Assembly: GCF_050436995.1 (NCBI RefSeq)
Contig: NC_134747.1
Span: forward strand, 9,307,501-9,371,500
Source: Anticarsia gemmatalis
Taxonomy: Eukaryota; Arthropoda; Insecta; Lepidoptera; Erebidae
DNA length: 64,000 bases
Reading direction: 5' to 3'
Position 1 is the first letter of the stretch. The number at the start of each line of letters is the position of its first letter. Below are positions 34,218 to 48,286 of this stretch, piece by piece. The translations under genes were made by a program, and so were the position numbers. The notes under the pieces are model-generated. The model was not told where the DNA came from. It searched no databases and worked only from the letters and a program-made list of their open reading frames with translations.

Positions 34218-37200
34218 TCATAAATCTTTGAAGTTCTCTGGTAGGCACATGAATAGTTTGGAGCAAGTGAGGTTGAACGCGTCACATGACGATTGCATCC
34301 ACTGTGGTTTGTGCTTCCATAGGATAAAGACGAAGTATACTGGGACGCCGAGAGCGACGATTGCCATGCCGATTCCTACTTCTTTGGGATGCGTGAAGCA
34401 GGAGAACACGACGAGGAATGTACAGATGATGAGGAAGGAGACAGGCAAGATGATGCTGACTCGAATAGGCCGCAGTAGATGTGGCCGAGTGTAGCGCATC
34501 CAGAGCAGGCCGGCGACCGAGGCCAGCGTGAACAGCGCCTCCACGGCTGTCACGTACACGATCAGTGACTCCACGTTGGTGGATAACAGGAGCACCAGCG
34601 TCGCTAAACACTGGAAACACAAAAATAATTTTATTAATATTGCGCTTGTACAAAAATCTATACATATTATCTATAATATATATTATTGGGACTTCAAACC
34701 CTTCTACGGAGTACTTGACAATTTGTAAGTTTAAGAAACGTTTAGTTAACCTCTAAGGTTTACTGTTCTTTTCGTGTTAGTATCTAAGTCTTTTCCCTAA
34801 TCCCAATAAATAGGTAACAGGTATTTTTCACACGGCATATAAGTTTAGTATAACTAGTATTTTATAGGCAATTAGTGTAGGCACCAATGGATAACATACG
34901 AAGAAAACAAGAAAGCGCGAAACTATGTCAATCATTATTGGGAGCGAAAGTTCTCATCATGCCGCATTACATTTAAAAATAGATCATCAGCCGAGAATAG
35001 ATTTCAACCTTAATACAAGTTTACAACCTTACATTGTAGACACTTAAACGAAATAATAGTCAAACCATTTACAAGACGGATTTTATGCGTCCATGTTAAT
35101 ATGTATTTTTGTACCCAGTTACCTAGTTATGTATTGTATTTAAATCTACATTTCGTGACCGACTAATTGCCAGAGAACGGTTAAGCTACTGACGTTAAAA
35201 ATATGACTTTATGATAAGCAACGGGAAAATAGTGGACACGAAATGTTAGCGTCAGCTAAGCACATACTATCGGGTCAGTCAATAGGTCATTAATATGAAT
35301 TTGGATATTTTGAGCTAATATTCAGCCATGAATTATAATGTAGGAAACGTAATAATTATATTCATGGTACAATCTGGTACATGCTTCAAAATATTGTCCC
35401 CTATGGTGATTTTATTACGTGATGTGGATACCATAGATTTAGAAATAGATTTCAAGACCTATACATAATTATGAACAAATCATTGCACAGCAACCGATAC
35501 AGGAAGATCTCTTTTTAAATATTTATGGCTGATAAAGCGTGTAATATTTATAAGCGTTCAAACGTTTGTTCAAAGGAATCTAAAAATAACTGTTATTTAA
35601 ACGGCTCACTTCCGAATAATCCTTGAATAACATGACGGTTAAACATGGCTTTTCAGTACAAAGTAGCAATAGGTACTAATATAAACGTACAACATGCAGC
35701 AACTTTGTATTAGGATTCGGTACAATTCTTATAATGCCCTATTATTTTTGTCAAAATCTTAGAAAAAAGTGTGAAGCATTAATCTATTGGCGTTCGCTAT
35801 CTTTGTTATGGGATAAGTTACTGCAAACGACGATAATATACTGGTACGTGTAGTTACAGGTATATCTTTGTATATTATATTTCTAATGGCGTTCTCTGGT
35901 CTTTGCCTAGCCTTATGGGAAGAAGGCGTCATTTCAGGTATGTATGCATGTATGTATGTAAGTTTGTAATTATAGTGAAATGTTAATAGTGTTGCAGCGC
36001 TAACTAGATTTTTTAATGAGCACAGATTATTAAAGATCTTATCACTTTCTAGACTGGGATTAGCTTCGCGTCAATTAACTTTCTCTTTGTATCGCAGATG
36101 TCACTGCCATTACTGTAATGTTTAATGACAAGAAATCAATCAGTAATGCAATCATAAGTACGTGTATAGATTATGCAGATTGCTCTATTGATAATTTAAC
36201 ATGATGATGATAACAATGGTAATCAAATCTTATAAGTTAATTTATGCTTAAGTGTTTTACTAATGATATGAAGCATTTTTGTGAATGCTTTCGAAATAAA
36301 AAAATCTATATAGAATTTATTGAAGTGGTTACTATAAGTCAAGAAAAAATTGAGTGACTTAAAATTTAAAGTTATAGCAAGAGAGCTTAGAATGTCAGCT
36401 ACAAAATTCTACAGTATTATGAAGAATCTCACCAAAAATATTAACGAAGGCACTGGAGTGAGTCTTTTGACGTCGATCAACGATATCGCTAAAGGCAGGT
36501 GTCCATTCCTGGCTCCGACGAAGAACAGGCGAGATGAGGCATAGATGGCTCCGTTCAGAGAGCCGAAAGTGCATAGAGCGACGAACAAAGGCATTGTCCA
36601 TGACATCATGCCGAGGATCTTTTCACTGAAGGTGACGGCTACGGCCTGTGATGCGTGGATCTCATCGTTGGATAACACGGCGAAGTAAGCCACGTTTGTT
36701 AACGCGTACACCAGGGTTACTACTGGCATGGAGATACAGATGGCTCGGGGCAGGTTCCTGAAATCATACAAATGTGCAATGTTAGTTTTGTTGTGGTAGA
36801 GTCATTTATAAGATGGGTGATTTTTTAACTTTTGCAAGTTGAGATGTTCAAAAATAGCTTGACCATGCAGAGGCATCGAGTATGAAAATGGCAGGCAATT
36901 AAATTCCGAGAGTTATTTTTAAATAAAATTAAAATTCTAACTGAATTGTAAATAATTACGATAACTATGTTGAAAAATACATATTATGACTTTTAAGTTA
37001 TTTCACATGTGCTAATGCTATGGCAATATATTACATGAGACATTTGCAACATATTTGATTTAACAGCAGCTGCACAAAGATAATAAATAAGAACACTTCA
37101 CATGGTGGGTGTAGCGCCACTAGCTCTGAGATTGTTTTGTTTACGTCGTCTTGTAAACTATTTATAAGCTTAAGACAATATGCCAACGATTAAGTAATTA

Positions 37201-40200
37201 TACTCTGCTTTATACTGACTATGTTTATGTAAATGAGATTTCATAATGAGGTTGAAATGTATTTAGATCAAGTTTTCTTCAGCAACAATGCGATGCTTGT
37301 ATACTATACTATACAACAAAGTATTTATAAAAATACTAGCTGACTCGCGCAACTTCGCTTGCGTCACATAATAGAGAATGGGTCAAAATTTCCCTTCTCG
37401 ATAAATGGGCTATCTAACACTGAAATATTTTTTCAAATCGCACCAGTAGTTTTTGAGATTAGCGCGTTCAAACAAACAAACTCTTCAGCATTATAATATT
37501 AGTATAGATTTCAGTTAACTCTCTGTGATTACCGAAATAGCATTGTTTTTTAGATTAGTTACCGTATGTAAAGAATAATGAAACTCACTTGTAAGGTTCC
37601 TGCAACTCCTCTGTAACAAAGTTCAAGTAGTTCCATCCGGAATACGAGAAGAGGCCCGTGTAAAATGCTATGGCGATCTCTCCAGGTTTCGTGATGGTAC
37701 CTTGCATTATGTTTTCCAAGTTCTCCGTATGTCCAGAGAATAAGTACCACAAGCTGGCGAAGAACGTCACCAACAACGCAAGAATCTTCGCCGCAGTGAA
37801 GGAATCTTGAACTCGCGTCACCCATTTTACGTTATAACAGTTGATAACTGTGAGGAAACCTGGAATGAGGGAGCCGCATTATAATAAGTTATTATTGCAT
37901 GCAGAATCATTTGTCTCGTTGAATCACTGAGTAAAGCAGAGAGCAGATTGTTTCAGGGTCTCCGATGCAGAACGGATTTGCTGTAGCGGATGAACATGCC
38001 TTTTTTATGATATCATTTGTTTCGATGTAATCACACCTCCGTCAGCTTATAACTGTATAGCTACATAATTCGGATGGTTCGTATTCTGTGAGAAGCAAAT
38101 TATACGAATTCGGGATTAATCGGGACAAATAAACCTGCAGCTACTTATATTCGTTTCATAACAATCCCACCTTGGGTCTGTCGGGAGAGTAAATCGTTAC
38201 GGACATCATTATTTACAAATGGCAAAGGCAAATCCGCGTCGGGCTATTAAGTGCCCTTACGTTATGTACACAGAGCGTGATAATTCCGCACAAGAGTGTG
38301 TGTCAGCGCGATGCGGGAGGAAGCCCTCATTATCCTGTCAGGAGCAATCAGCACAGGCGACCGCGCCACAGTACACCTATATACCTACCGGGAATAAAGA
38401 CGCGGACACAGTCGCCCTATTGAAGTGACAGCCTGAGGCCTCAAGTACGATAAATCGCTTATCCGTCACACTCCGTCGTACGTCTTGTTGTGCTATCTTC
38501 CGACACTGAGGGCTGTCGTAACATGTGACCATTACCACCTACTCGTATGACATTGATATCGTTTCCACGTTATTACAACAGGATGAATGTTAATACTAGA
38601 GATATTCTGAAGTAGAGCACGATGAAAGATAATTTGAAGCAATTTGGCAAGTCAATGATCCAGACATGTCAGTTCAATGTGAGAGGTAATGACTGCACCA
38701 TTAACACTGTGAATACTTTTGGCGGCTATTGTATTTACAACAAGAACTTTAAACTAAAAAGTTGACCAGTTCTCCATGTTCAAGATTCTGTACCGTAAAA
38801 GGTACAAAGAAATCGCCAAAACTTGGTTCAAGAGAAAAAAAACCGGTTCCCAACAGGGGGTGATGATAATGCTCTGTGAGCGAAAAATTACTCATTATTT
38901 ATGAGCGCTGAATATAATACGAGTAATTGTGCGCAACCCGTGAGAGAATTCTTCAATCTTTGAGCAGGTTTCTTGGAAGGATGTGTGCTTACTTACTTTA
39001 TTCCCAACGTGTCATAGTACTTTTTTTACTTTGATTTTCATAAAATAGTTGACGACGAGCAAGGGTTCAATTAAAAATTAAATATTCGTGAGTTTTTTTC
39101 ACTTAGTAACTATAGATCAAGATTCTTGATAAAATTTGGAAGAAATATTGATTCGAGTCACGTGCAATCTCCATCGACGTAACAGGCCGAAGGCCATATT
39201 GAGAGTATGAATAAAATTATGGACACAAAAATGTGTAGGACTGCGGCTAACAATAGTAATAGCCGACGAAGAAGCCTAATGGGCGCCATCCTCGTTATAA
39301 ATGACCTAATCTTGTAATGGTAAGATGAAAATAACAGTCAATTTTAGTGCCATGATTGTGACCGATCGTTAGCCAGATGTGTTACCACGTGTGCTACTCG
39401 TTTCATTCTTATCTTTATCTCATTAATCTGACGAAATCTCATGTGAGATTGTCTAGTAATGAATTAAGAAGATTAGGCCACGGTGCGATGTACTTTACCT
39501 ACGCGTTTAGATGACACGGCTTTTTATAAGACCACCTATGGTCTCACAATCACTTTAATATCATATCAAGCATTGTTGTCCTTGGTAACAAATGACGAAA
39601 CACTTACAAATTTCTACATTGAGTTAAAGCAAATTTTTGTTAATCTTCATTAAAATACAATTCACATAAAGATCAAGGTGTCTAATTATGTAAATTGGGT
39701 GAAGATACATAATGAACTTATATCGCTGCGACGGTTTATTGTATTATTTACCAAAAAACGGTATTTTTCAAGAGGACAATTATAACATAACGCTTTACTC
39801 GCTGAAAATGAACATCGGAACGAGTTGAATATCGGAGAGTTGACTTGGCATGGAAAGTCAGAGATGGAGGTTGAGCGACGTATGAAATATTGGTACTTAC
39901 AAGTAATGCTGGCTGCAATAAGGTTGACTGCAGCGGACGGCGGAGAGCACGCTGGCCATAGAGGTTTGAGGATGTTCTCTGCAAATGTGAGTGCAGTGAT
40001 GGCATTGCCGGTGGGCACTAAGATGAATAGTGCCACCCACAAGTACAAGAATGCTGGGAGCGGTCCAAACGCCTCACCGATGTACGCGTAGTCACCACCC
40101 GACTTTGGTATCATTGTACCTGAAATGGAACACGTCAAAACGCTTTTTTATGGTACTTCTAAATACATTTCTAGGTGTATAGTATTAGCGATGTCAATAA

Positions 40201-43200
40201 TTATTTCTTTCGATTTCTGGTAAGGCTCTATAAACCAAACTGTCTAAGTTACTGCAGTTTTAAAAAGCTGATTCGTGTATCTCTTTTGGTCACCCCCTGA
40301 ATCTTTGCACGGAAACTTAAGAGATAGTGAGAGATCCAAAAACTTAGAAATTTCGAAAATCGTGAGGAGATTTACAATATATTGAATCCGAGTTTATGGA
40401 TTAATCCATTAAGTGTAACAAACATAATATCTATATGTTTCAATTCGCCTGTTCAAGTTAAAGTAAACTGCATTTCTTCGTTTATGTAATAACTACTTCT
40501 GACGCTGCTTTTCAATTGGAAACCGGTTTATGTTGAGTCGGACGTGTTTCGCACGTAACTTAAAAAATTGCTAGCACGCATGGCTGTCGTGCATCTTGAG
40601 ACTGACTTGAAAAAACCAACCCATTTACATAATACTTATTTATTTTTAAACCTATTAAATTAAACAAAAGATTAGTCATCCAGCCGCAATAGCCACTGAT
40701 ACTGGGCCGAAACGTCAAGAAAACAAGGTAACTAAGCGTCGCGATAATCCAATTTAATAGATAGAAAAGTCATTTTAATACAAATTGATTAAAACCCCTT
40801 TGCTGTTTGAACCAGTATTATTTTTGCTAAGCGTATTTATGTATTGAATATTATTCATAGCAGATGTAAGGGGGAACGTTGTGAGTCGTTTCACCCTCGT
40901 GGTGGCGACACGGAATGGTTATTTGGCCTTATTTGGGTCGCTGCGTCAGAACTAATTATCTGCGTATAATTCATATTTTGCGAGACCATAACCGTTATTT
41001 GCGGTAAAATGTAAAAATCGGTAAGTACCTATATTGAACCACACTCTATGGGGTAGGATTTTTAAATATTTTGTTGAGAACATTATAGCACTTCTGTTCT
41101 ATACACGATTTAGACGTTGATCACAAATTAGGAATATTTTCTTCATAGATCAATTAACGGTTCATTAGGGTTCCATTCCCAGTGCCATTTATTTTTTAAA
41201 TAATAATTGTAAATTATCCTATTATATATTATTACAAGATAGTGAAGGTATCTTCGGCCTCGCAATATATGCACAAGTGTATTTTCAATGATACACTGCT
41301 TCAGTAATCCATTTGTATGTATTCGAAGTCCGAAATCAGCTTTTCACAAGATTTTTGCTCAAATCCCAAAAATCCTTAAGGTCTTCATTATGTTGAAAAT
41401 GCTAATGGTTATTTTTTATTGCTGTTTAAATGCTCACTGGGTTTGATTCAGACTGTTTACACACAGTAAAACGTAGAGCATCGTAGTAAAGCGCCGATCA
41501 TAGTAACGCTCGATTGTGTTAATTGAATCAAGGAATTTTTACACAATTCTGTTTTACCATGTGGTAGTACAGTTTTCCTCCGTGAAAGTCTATCCAGTCT
41601 TATAATGAAAGTAAGGAGAAATGGTATACTTTTAAACCATATAAACACTGCGTATAAAGCTCACAGTATCGGAAATGTGCGATAAGTCTCGTTCTGACCC
41701 GAAATATTAACCTTGTCACGAGGTCAAAAGATTATGTGCTTTACAAAAATAGATAACTATACAAATTCTCACATATTTTTAGAATGAACTTGATTTTTTC
41801 AAAGCTAACGTTTAGGAAAACAATGTTTTGTTCTATTTAACATGTTTTATAAGACTTTTAATCAAAACTTGCGTAGAATTTCTGTACCTACATATACCTG
41901 TTTATGTATATGGGTCAGATCGACACACTTATTAGTTGCCTGTTAGTTTTGAGCTGATTATAATGTAACAGGATCGTTACTGGCAACTTATTTGGGAAAT
42001 GTTTATTTATTGGTACGTATTTACGATATAGAAATATTAAAAAAAAAACTAATGCTGCATTTCTACACATTAGCTCAGAGCGCAATTGTATCGCCTCTAC
42101 ATTTTGATTTTTACGAATTAGTCCTAAATAGTTTCTTTAGATTGTTTTGCTGGATAAGTAATTTTAATTACTGAAAGTGTTATTACCTAATAAGCTCTAG
42201 AGCTGAGTCATTGCTGAACTTTTTATTTGTCTCGACAACTCGTTAAATTGTAAGTACAGAAATATTGATTTCGTGAGACGTCTGGCGACAGTGGTTGGTG
42301 CAGTGTTAGCTAACATGCTGTTTTCATATTTATATCTGCAGTGCGCTACTTTAGCACTTATATACTTTTATTTATTTAACTAACACAACCACCGTACTAC
42401 GTAACGTCCTCGATGAAAGATTAATTCGCGCGGGAAACGGAAAAAATATCCCGAAATTATTTCTCCGATAGTTCTACTATAAAAACTTAATATCAATTAT
42501 TTTTATACTATTCGAATTTTAAAAATAACTACTGTTTAATAATTATGTTCGTTATATTCAGGTTTCCGTAAGTATAAAATGATAACAATTTACCTACTGT
42601 ACATTTACATGAATTTACCACAAAAACATAACACGTGTCGCATTATATGCAAATACAAATTATTTCTTTAGAATGAGGTACTTTAGTCAATATATATTTT
42701 TATATAATTACCTATTGCCAATCGCCACAGGTTTGTTATCGACTAACATTTCGGGATGTGGTTTAAATATCATATTTGATATCAATAAATAACTAGACTC
42801 TACCAAACTTTTAATTAATACCTAGGTATATCAAATCGAATTTGACATCCAATATGATTCTAAATAGATATTCTAACGCGATGAAATTGATAATTCCTCA
42901 CACATTTCAGTACTGAAATAGAAAGTGACTACATCGAGATAGACACACGTTGAATGATAGAAGTAGACGAGCAACACAGTTCGTTACTCTAAATCCGTGA
43001 TAAAATTATTAAAGTTCTTAGTTACTCATTAACATCTGTGATGTAGGCAAAGCGTTACCTGATAATTAAATTGTCTTACCTAATTCTGCATAGCACAAGG
43101 CCCCTATCATAGAGAGGAAGCCGGAGAGCACCCACACGATCAGCGCCATGCCTTTAGAGCCCGCATACTTGAGCGCCAGGCTCGGAGACACGAAGATCCC

Positions 43201-43365
43201 AGAGCCGATGATCACTCCCACGATGATAGCGACACCGTTCAGCAAACTTAGCTCCTTCTTCAACCGAACTCCTTGGCTTGATTCTTTATCACCACTGTCA
43301 TTACTTTCTAAGCCTGTGTCCATCGCTTTCGGCGGCAGCACATCAATATCACTCACTTTTGCCAT
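34218..43365 (-). CDS. SLC7 L-type amino-acid transporter light chain (LAT A), complete
   Basis: Amino-acid exchanger of the heterodimeric transporter family (LAT1/LAT2 relatives; Drosophila minidiscs and JhI-21), expected at the plasma membrane with a 4F2hc-like heavy chain. Five coding exons join in phase: 43365-43080, 40119-39901, 37859-37589, 36757-36433 and 34610-34218, giving 497 residues, the usual size. The hydrophilic N-tail of about 35 residues precedes the unwound TM1 motif GSGIF (54-58). SGGDYAYI is at 103-109. Cys153 in WPACSPP sits where family members form the disulfide to the heavy chain. [12 protein letters not shown] in exon 3 and [13 protein letters not shown] in exon 4 are also typical. 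The C-terminal exon carries [14 protein letters not shown] and ends KDL. Start choice: first ATG upstream of the conserved core. Which member (LAT or y+LAT type) cannot be settled by eye. Confidence 0.93.
34611..36432. other. LAT A intron 4
   Basis: 1.8 kb, AT-rich, with a short GTATGTAT/GCAT microsatellite-like run near 35937-35960. No gene or mobile element recognised. Confidence 0.45.
37336..37508 (-). mobile_element. Short non-autonomous Helitron in LAT A intron 3
   Basis: Minus-strand start TCTATACTAATATTATAATG (from 37508) and end GAGTCAGCTAG (37336), with the hairpin CGCAA-GCGAAG-TTGCG just before the end. Shares TGAACGCGCTAATCTCAAAA-like sequence with 25662-25898 but lacks about 60 bp of its middle. 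Confidence 0.8.
37860..39900. other. LAT A intron 2 with a GC-richer patch
   Basis: 2.0 kb. The part at about 38219-38430 is clearly richer in G and C than its surroundings and open for 69 codons on the + strand, but no family is recognisable and no splice partners exist. It could be an intronic regulatory element. The rest is featureless. Confidence 0.4.
40120..43079. other. LAT A intron 1
   Basis: 3.0 kb, AT-rich. Reading frames at 41457-41648 and 41992-42174 are unsupported. No mobile element recognised. Confidence 0.45.
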
Positions 43366-45999
43366 GTTCGATGTTTTAAATATTGTCCTTCGTCAATATC
43401 TTCAAGGAAACAGTTAACTTTAATACAAATTTAACAAGGCACACTTTAACACATGGTCTATCAATACAAAACACCGTCACAGTCGAATTCTGAGACTCCC
43501 TCGCGCAAATATTGCATCACACTGCGGACTGAGCTGCGGCGGGAAATACCACGTGCGATGCCCAACACCATGGAACAGCCATGGACTGATAAACGTGTAT
43601 GTGGTTCACGCTACTTATTAGCCGGCGGGAGCTGATAACGCGAACTAATAGTAAATACTACCGTAAAACAGTTCCACATGTGAGTGACATTAGGTTAAAA
43701 TATTCAGAAGTAGAGCCGCACAGTAAATTATATTTAAATATACAATTAGTTTTATTTTCCCGTAAAAATGTGTATGTTATTTAAGTGGTAATTAATTCGC
43801 CGGTAACGCGTTTTCCGTGCCACTATCGTATCCATATGCTACGAGAGATATGTGTCCGTCATGACGTGCGCTTACTTTAATAGTCAGTCCGCTACTTTGC
43901 AAGTTAACTACGAACACAGCCGTCTGCGTCCGCACGTATGACTCAGGCCCAAAATGGCATCGGTGTGAAGCCATATCGAGTCAATATCGACTTTAACTCT
44001 CGCGCTTTTGAGTATATTTTAATTTTATGGGCGGCCACATAGATTCACTGCCAAGTTCGTACAACTGGTTTTTTAGCTATCTCGTTCTCACCGTCCTAAA
44101 CAGTACACGTGGTCTATGACACAGTTATCTTTTAGAACCCTAATTTTCAAAACAAGCGACACGAATAAATCGCTACGTTAAGCGATGGGCACATTGACCG
44201 GTTGTATGAGGAATAGGTTCTTCACGTAAGCAGGATATGAGCAATTCATTTATAGCATGTTCGTTGCAAAGAGGTCAATGACAGTGTGGAGATACGAGAT
44301 ATCAATCTGTATGGTGAAAGCAACGAATTGTTTCCTATAGAAAAAAATGATTTGTTTACATGATGATTATAGCTGCTCTTTAACCTTCGGATTGTTGTAG
44401 CAAATAACATCCAAAGGCATAATTTAATACCTTCTCTTTTGAACACTCCAGATATTTTTAAATTCTTATTTGCGGCGGCTTTTTTTCAGATAAATATACC
44501 GCAAGATAACAACATCTAAGGCGCAATTTAGGAGAAGCAGGTATGAGCGCAAAGAATAAATACTGAAAACATTGGTAAAAAAAATATTAAAATCTGTATT
44601 TTTTTTTGGTTTTATGTTAGCTATCGCGGGATGTACAGGCCAGTTCACAAAATATTGAGATGGGAAATACCCGACAATTATGTATTTTTACGGTCACCAA
44701 GTTATATCTTATCTACTGCTTGGATGTTATCCATAAGCTTGTCGATATTTAAAGACTACCAAATATTGGTACGATAAAACGCCTCTGACGTAAAATAAGC
44801 GTAAAAAACTTGCCCACTATTATTCGAAAAAGGTGTACCCCAGGGTAGATTGCTATCACCCACCCTGATTACGTTTATCATTAATGACTTTCAATGAGTA
44901 AAGAATTCGCTTGTTTCAATTATTTGTTGCATTGCAATCTTGTGTGTGTACTATTTTGGTTAAAAGTCACGATGCAATTAAGCAGTTTTGTGTTTTCCGT
45001 CTTTTCTCATGGATGCTTTTTATAACGAGATATCAAATGCATAATACCTAGTATGCAACCGTTTTTATTACGAACAATACTAGGTTTACATAGAAGGCAC
45101 CGATGACTTTATCTCTGCATTAAAATGATTTGTAATGGCAATTATGCAAGCATTGTGATGTTTGCATTACGGATTAAGCTATTAGAGAACAAATATGTTT
45201 GCGTACATTGCAAGGTAATTACCTGCGCATTGTGATAACCTGGTTGACGCCTACTCAATATAGGGTAAGTAAATCTTGTCAGAATTAGTTATTTGTTTCT
45301 AAACATATATTTTAGTAAGTACTTAAGGTAGGTAATCCCCAAAGAAAGTTCCTATTGTAGTTTTCAGGTCAACTAGCTTATGTATTTAGGTAGGTTTCAT
45401 TGTTAGTTCAGTATTGGGTTGGCCGACTTCGCGATAATTAATAAAAGATGCTAGACTAAGAGTTTAGAACACCACGCCGATAAGACATTTTGTATAGAGA
45501 AAATACTTTTGCGCACAAGCGATTTAATCTTCGCATTATCAATAACTAAAAAGCATTGAGGTACTTTATGTAGGATTAAAAATATTTAACTTATATTTAT
45601 TAAGTGTCAGTCAGTTCTTTTTCGTTTGGCAACACTGAATGTTCTACTCGAAAACATAACACTGGCAACACTCAAGATATAGAAATGAACCCCTTATGTC
45701 CTGTATGATACTACTACTTTAACAACTGCGCTATGAACGTCATTAATAATACGAATATTGGATATCGCTAAATCAAATGGCAATAAGTAGGTAAACTAGG
45801 TAAAATACACAATTTTCATACCTCGTTATAAGAAGACTTAGAAAGAAATGTGGGTTCGGTGAATATAATAAAAATCCCGTATTTTAGGCATTTTATATTT
45901 TTGCAATACAAATATAAACCTAATTTAACATTGTAAAAATAGAGTAACATTAAATAAGCATAAAAATATCATCAAATGGTTAATCATTCAAAATGAAAT
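43366..45999. other. Intergenic spacer: LAT A promoter side and AAMP 3' side
   Basis: The first 250 bp upstream of the LAT A ATG are moderately GC-rich (43480-43600) and probably hold its 5' UTR and promoter. No coding exon recognised in the rest. Several 60-66-codon frames on both strands are chance. Confidence 0.45.
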
Positions 46000-48286
46000 T
46001 CAATCGTTGTCTGTTTTTTCTTCATATTTGAATATTCTTGCGGTACCGTCGTCAGACGTGGTGAGAATGACACTTTGTTTCGCGTTGTAACATAGATCTA
46101 GTACTTCGGACCTATGGCCTGTGAGCATTTGACTGCGTTCTCCACTCTTGCCTTCGTAAACCCTGATAGAGCCGTCGAGACACCCAGTTACTAAATGATT
46201 CTTTATCCAGATCATCTTGGTGACACCTCCAACATCCTCGTCAGATTTCGCGCACTGATGACGTAACATTTGTCTCGCTACATCCCATATACTGACTGCT
46301 CCTGTTAGTGTTCCTGTAAATGAGAAATACTGATTTGGAACTGAACTGATTAAGGCATGAATTAATACAGTATGTAACGGCGAGTGAGTCACGTAAAGGT
46401 GGGATTTCGCAAGCAACTACGGCCTAGATAGAAAGTCGTATTTTCAATAAAATTTATATAAGACAGATATCTTCATATTATGGCAACAGTAGGATAGTAG
46501 AAAATTAAGTATCATATGCCGTTGCGAAATCTCTCGCAAAAAGCAAAAAGCTCTCGCAAGTTATGATTGACGTATGCGACACACATCAGAGTAAAATGGA
46601 TTCTGCACTCATATTGACCAATATCATGCTATCAAGCAGTCATTTTTAGAATCATATAAATATAAATCAAATATTATTGTTCTTTCCTATATTATTCTTA
46701 CCTAAAGCAAGTAGTCCATGTTGTGGTTCAGGAGCAAAAGCCACTGTTTCCAAATCATTGTCTATTTCCAACTGTCCCACTACTTTGCCATTGGTTGGTG
46801 TGGTCAGCACTACTTTACCTGTAATTATAACACAATGATAATATTAAAACACATTAATATTAAATATGCAGTATTTTAATATAAGGGATTTTGATAAAAC
46901 AGTTATTTTAGGTCACTTTCTAGATAAGATTTAATTTTGCACACTTGTTTGTCATAAATTCAACACAATGATTTGCAAAAATTTTCTACATTAGTAGTTG
47001 TCATTTATGTATCAGTTTTTATTGCTCAGTCATTTGGTAATATGGTGCAATACAATTTATCAGTTAAGATTTTATTAAATTGCCTGATTTTCTGCTGTTA
47101 GAAAATAAAGTTTAAATAAAAATATATTCAGAAAAAAGATTGACATTTTGAAATTATATTAACATAATCTGGCAACACAGAAAAAAAGTAAAAAAAAAGT
47201 TATTTATTAAAGAAAATTATGCCTTAAAAAACAGATGTTCTTACCATCTGTAGATATAGATGCCATGAGATTATCCTCAGGGTGTGTGTCAACTGCTGTG
47301 ACTCTGATCTCATGCACAGAGGCAGGCAGGGTGTGTATCACTGCTGAAGTCTTCAAGTCCCAGATCTTCACTGTGCCATCCTCGTAGCCTGCTGCTAATC
47401 TCACTCCATCATTAAATAGCTACAATATTACATATTACAATTTGTAATTTATAAACTGGCATTTTAAAGTTATTAGAAATTTATTACTGTTGTTTTATGT
47501 AATTTTTGTATTATTTTCAACATTCTTTAGGTCTTCAAATAAACTTTTGTAGTGAAAATAAATGGTAATCGCAAATAAATTTTTAAATGGTGGTTTTGAT
47601 TGTTATTGTTTTTTATTAACTTTAATTTTTAAATATCAATTTTTCAATACTTATAAGATGCTTACCTTTCCACATTCCACTTTGACATTATGTCCTTGCA
47701 AGACCTTTGTGTCTCCTGATGGTACTTTAAAAACATAAATATCTCCTGAGACAGCTCCAACAATAAGTACTCTTGCTCCAAAGTGCCACTGACCCCAGGT
47801 CAGGTCATCAGCTTCATATTCAAAGGCGACTGTCCACGGCTCTTGTTGATTCTCATCAGTATTGCACTTCCATACTTTGATCAAACCACACATGTCTGCT
47901 GTAGCTAAGTAGGCACCATCATGACTGAACCCAACGAATATGACAGAGTCTTTGTGGCCAACACAGTCCATGACTAACTGTCCCGTCTCCACCGACCACA
48001 CGTAAGCCTTGTCGTCTTCACCCCCAGTAACCGCCAATTTACCATCAGGATGCAAGTCACAACAAAATACGGAACCAATGTGCTTACTAAAAACAAATGA
48101 AGCGTGATCTTCTGGCGGCTCCATATCTGCATCCTCTTCTTCTTGATCAGCTACTTCATCCATCAAGTTTTCATCATCCAAATCTATTTCTTCAACTTCT
48201 TCTAAGTAAAACATACCTTCCTCGTCCATGCCTGTAATTTCGTCGCCGTTTACAGACGACGGCGGTGTATCCCCCTGTCCTTGCAT
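46000..48286 (-). CDS. AAMP: AAMP (angio-associated migratory cell protein), WD40 repeat protein
   Basis: Cytosolic WD40 propeller protein. Animal AAMP is linked to cell migration, and the yeast relative Sqt1 is a chaperone for ribosomal protein uL16 (family knowledge). Four coding exons: 48286-47666, 47419-47245, 46818-46702 and 46313-46000, with phases 0, 1 and 1 all agreeing, giving 408 residues (vertebrate form about 430). Residues 22-60 are strongly acidic (VEEIDLDDEN, VADQEEEDADMEPPEDHA), as expected. The first repeat covers 66-100 (HIGSVFCCDLHPDGKLAVTG, ending in DKAYVWSV), the second about 108-140 (GHKDSVIFVGFSHDG, ending in GLIKVWK). Exon 2 encodes GYEDGTVKIWDLKT, and exon 4 holds two more repeats and ends DGTARIFKYEEKTDND. 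The order of repeats and the acidic N-terminus make AAMP the best fit. Confidence 0.9.

Noticed and set aside
34228..34756. Several + and - frames over the last LAT A exon
   Set aside because: Shadows of the true minus-strand exon 34610-34218, which alone matches the transporter C-terminus.
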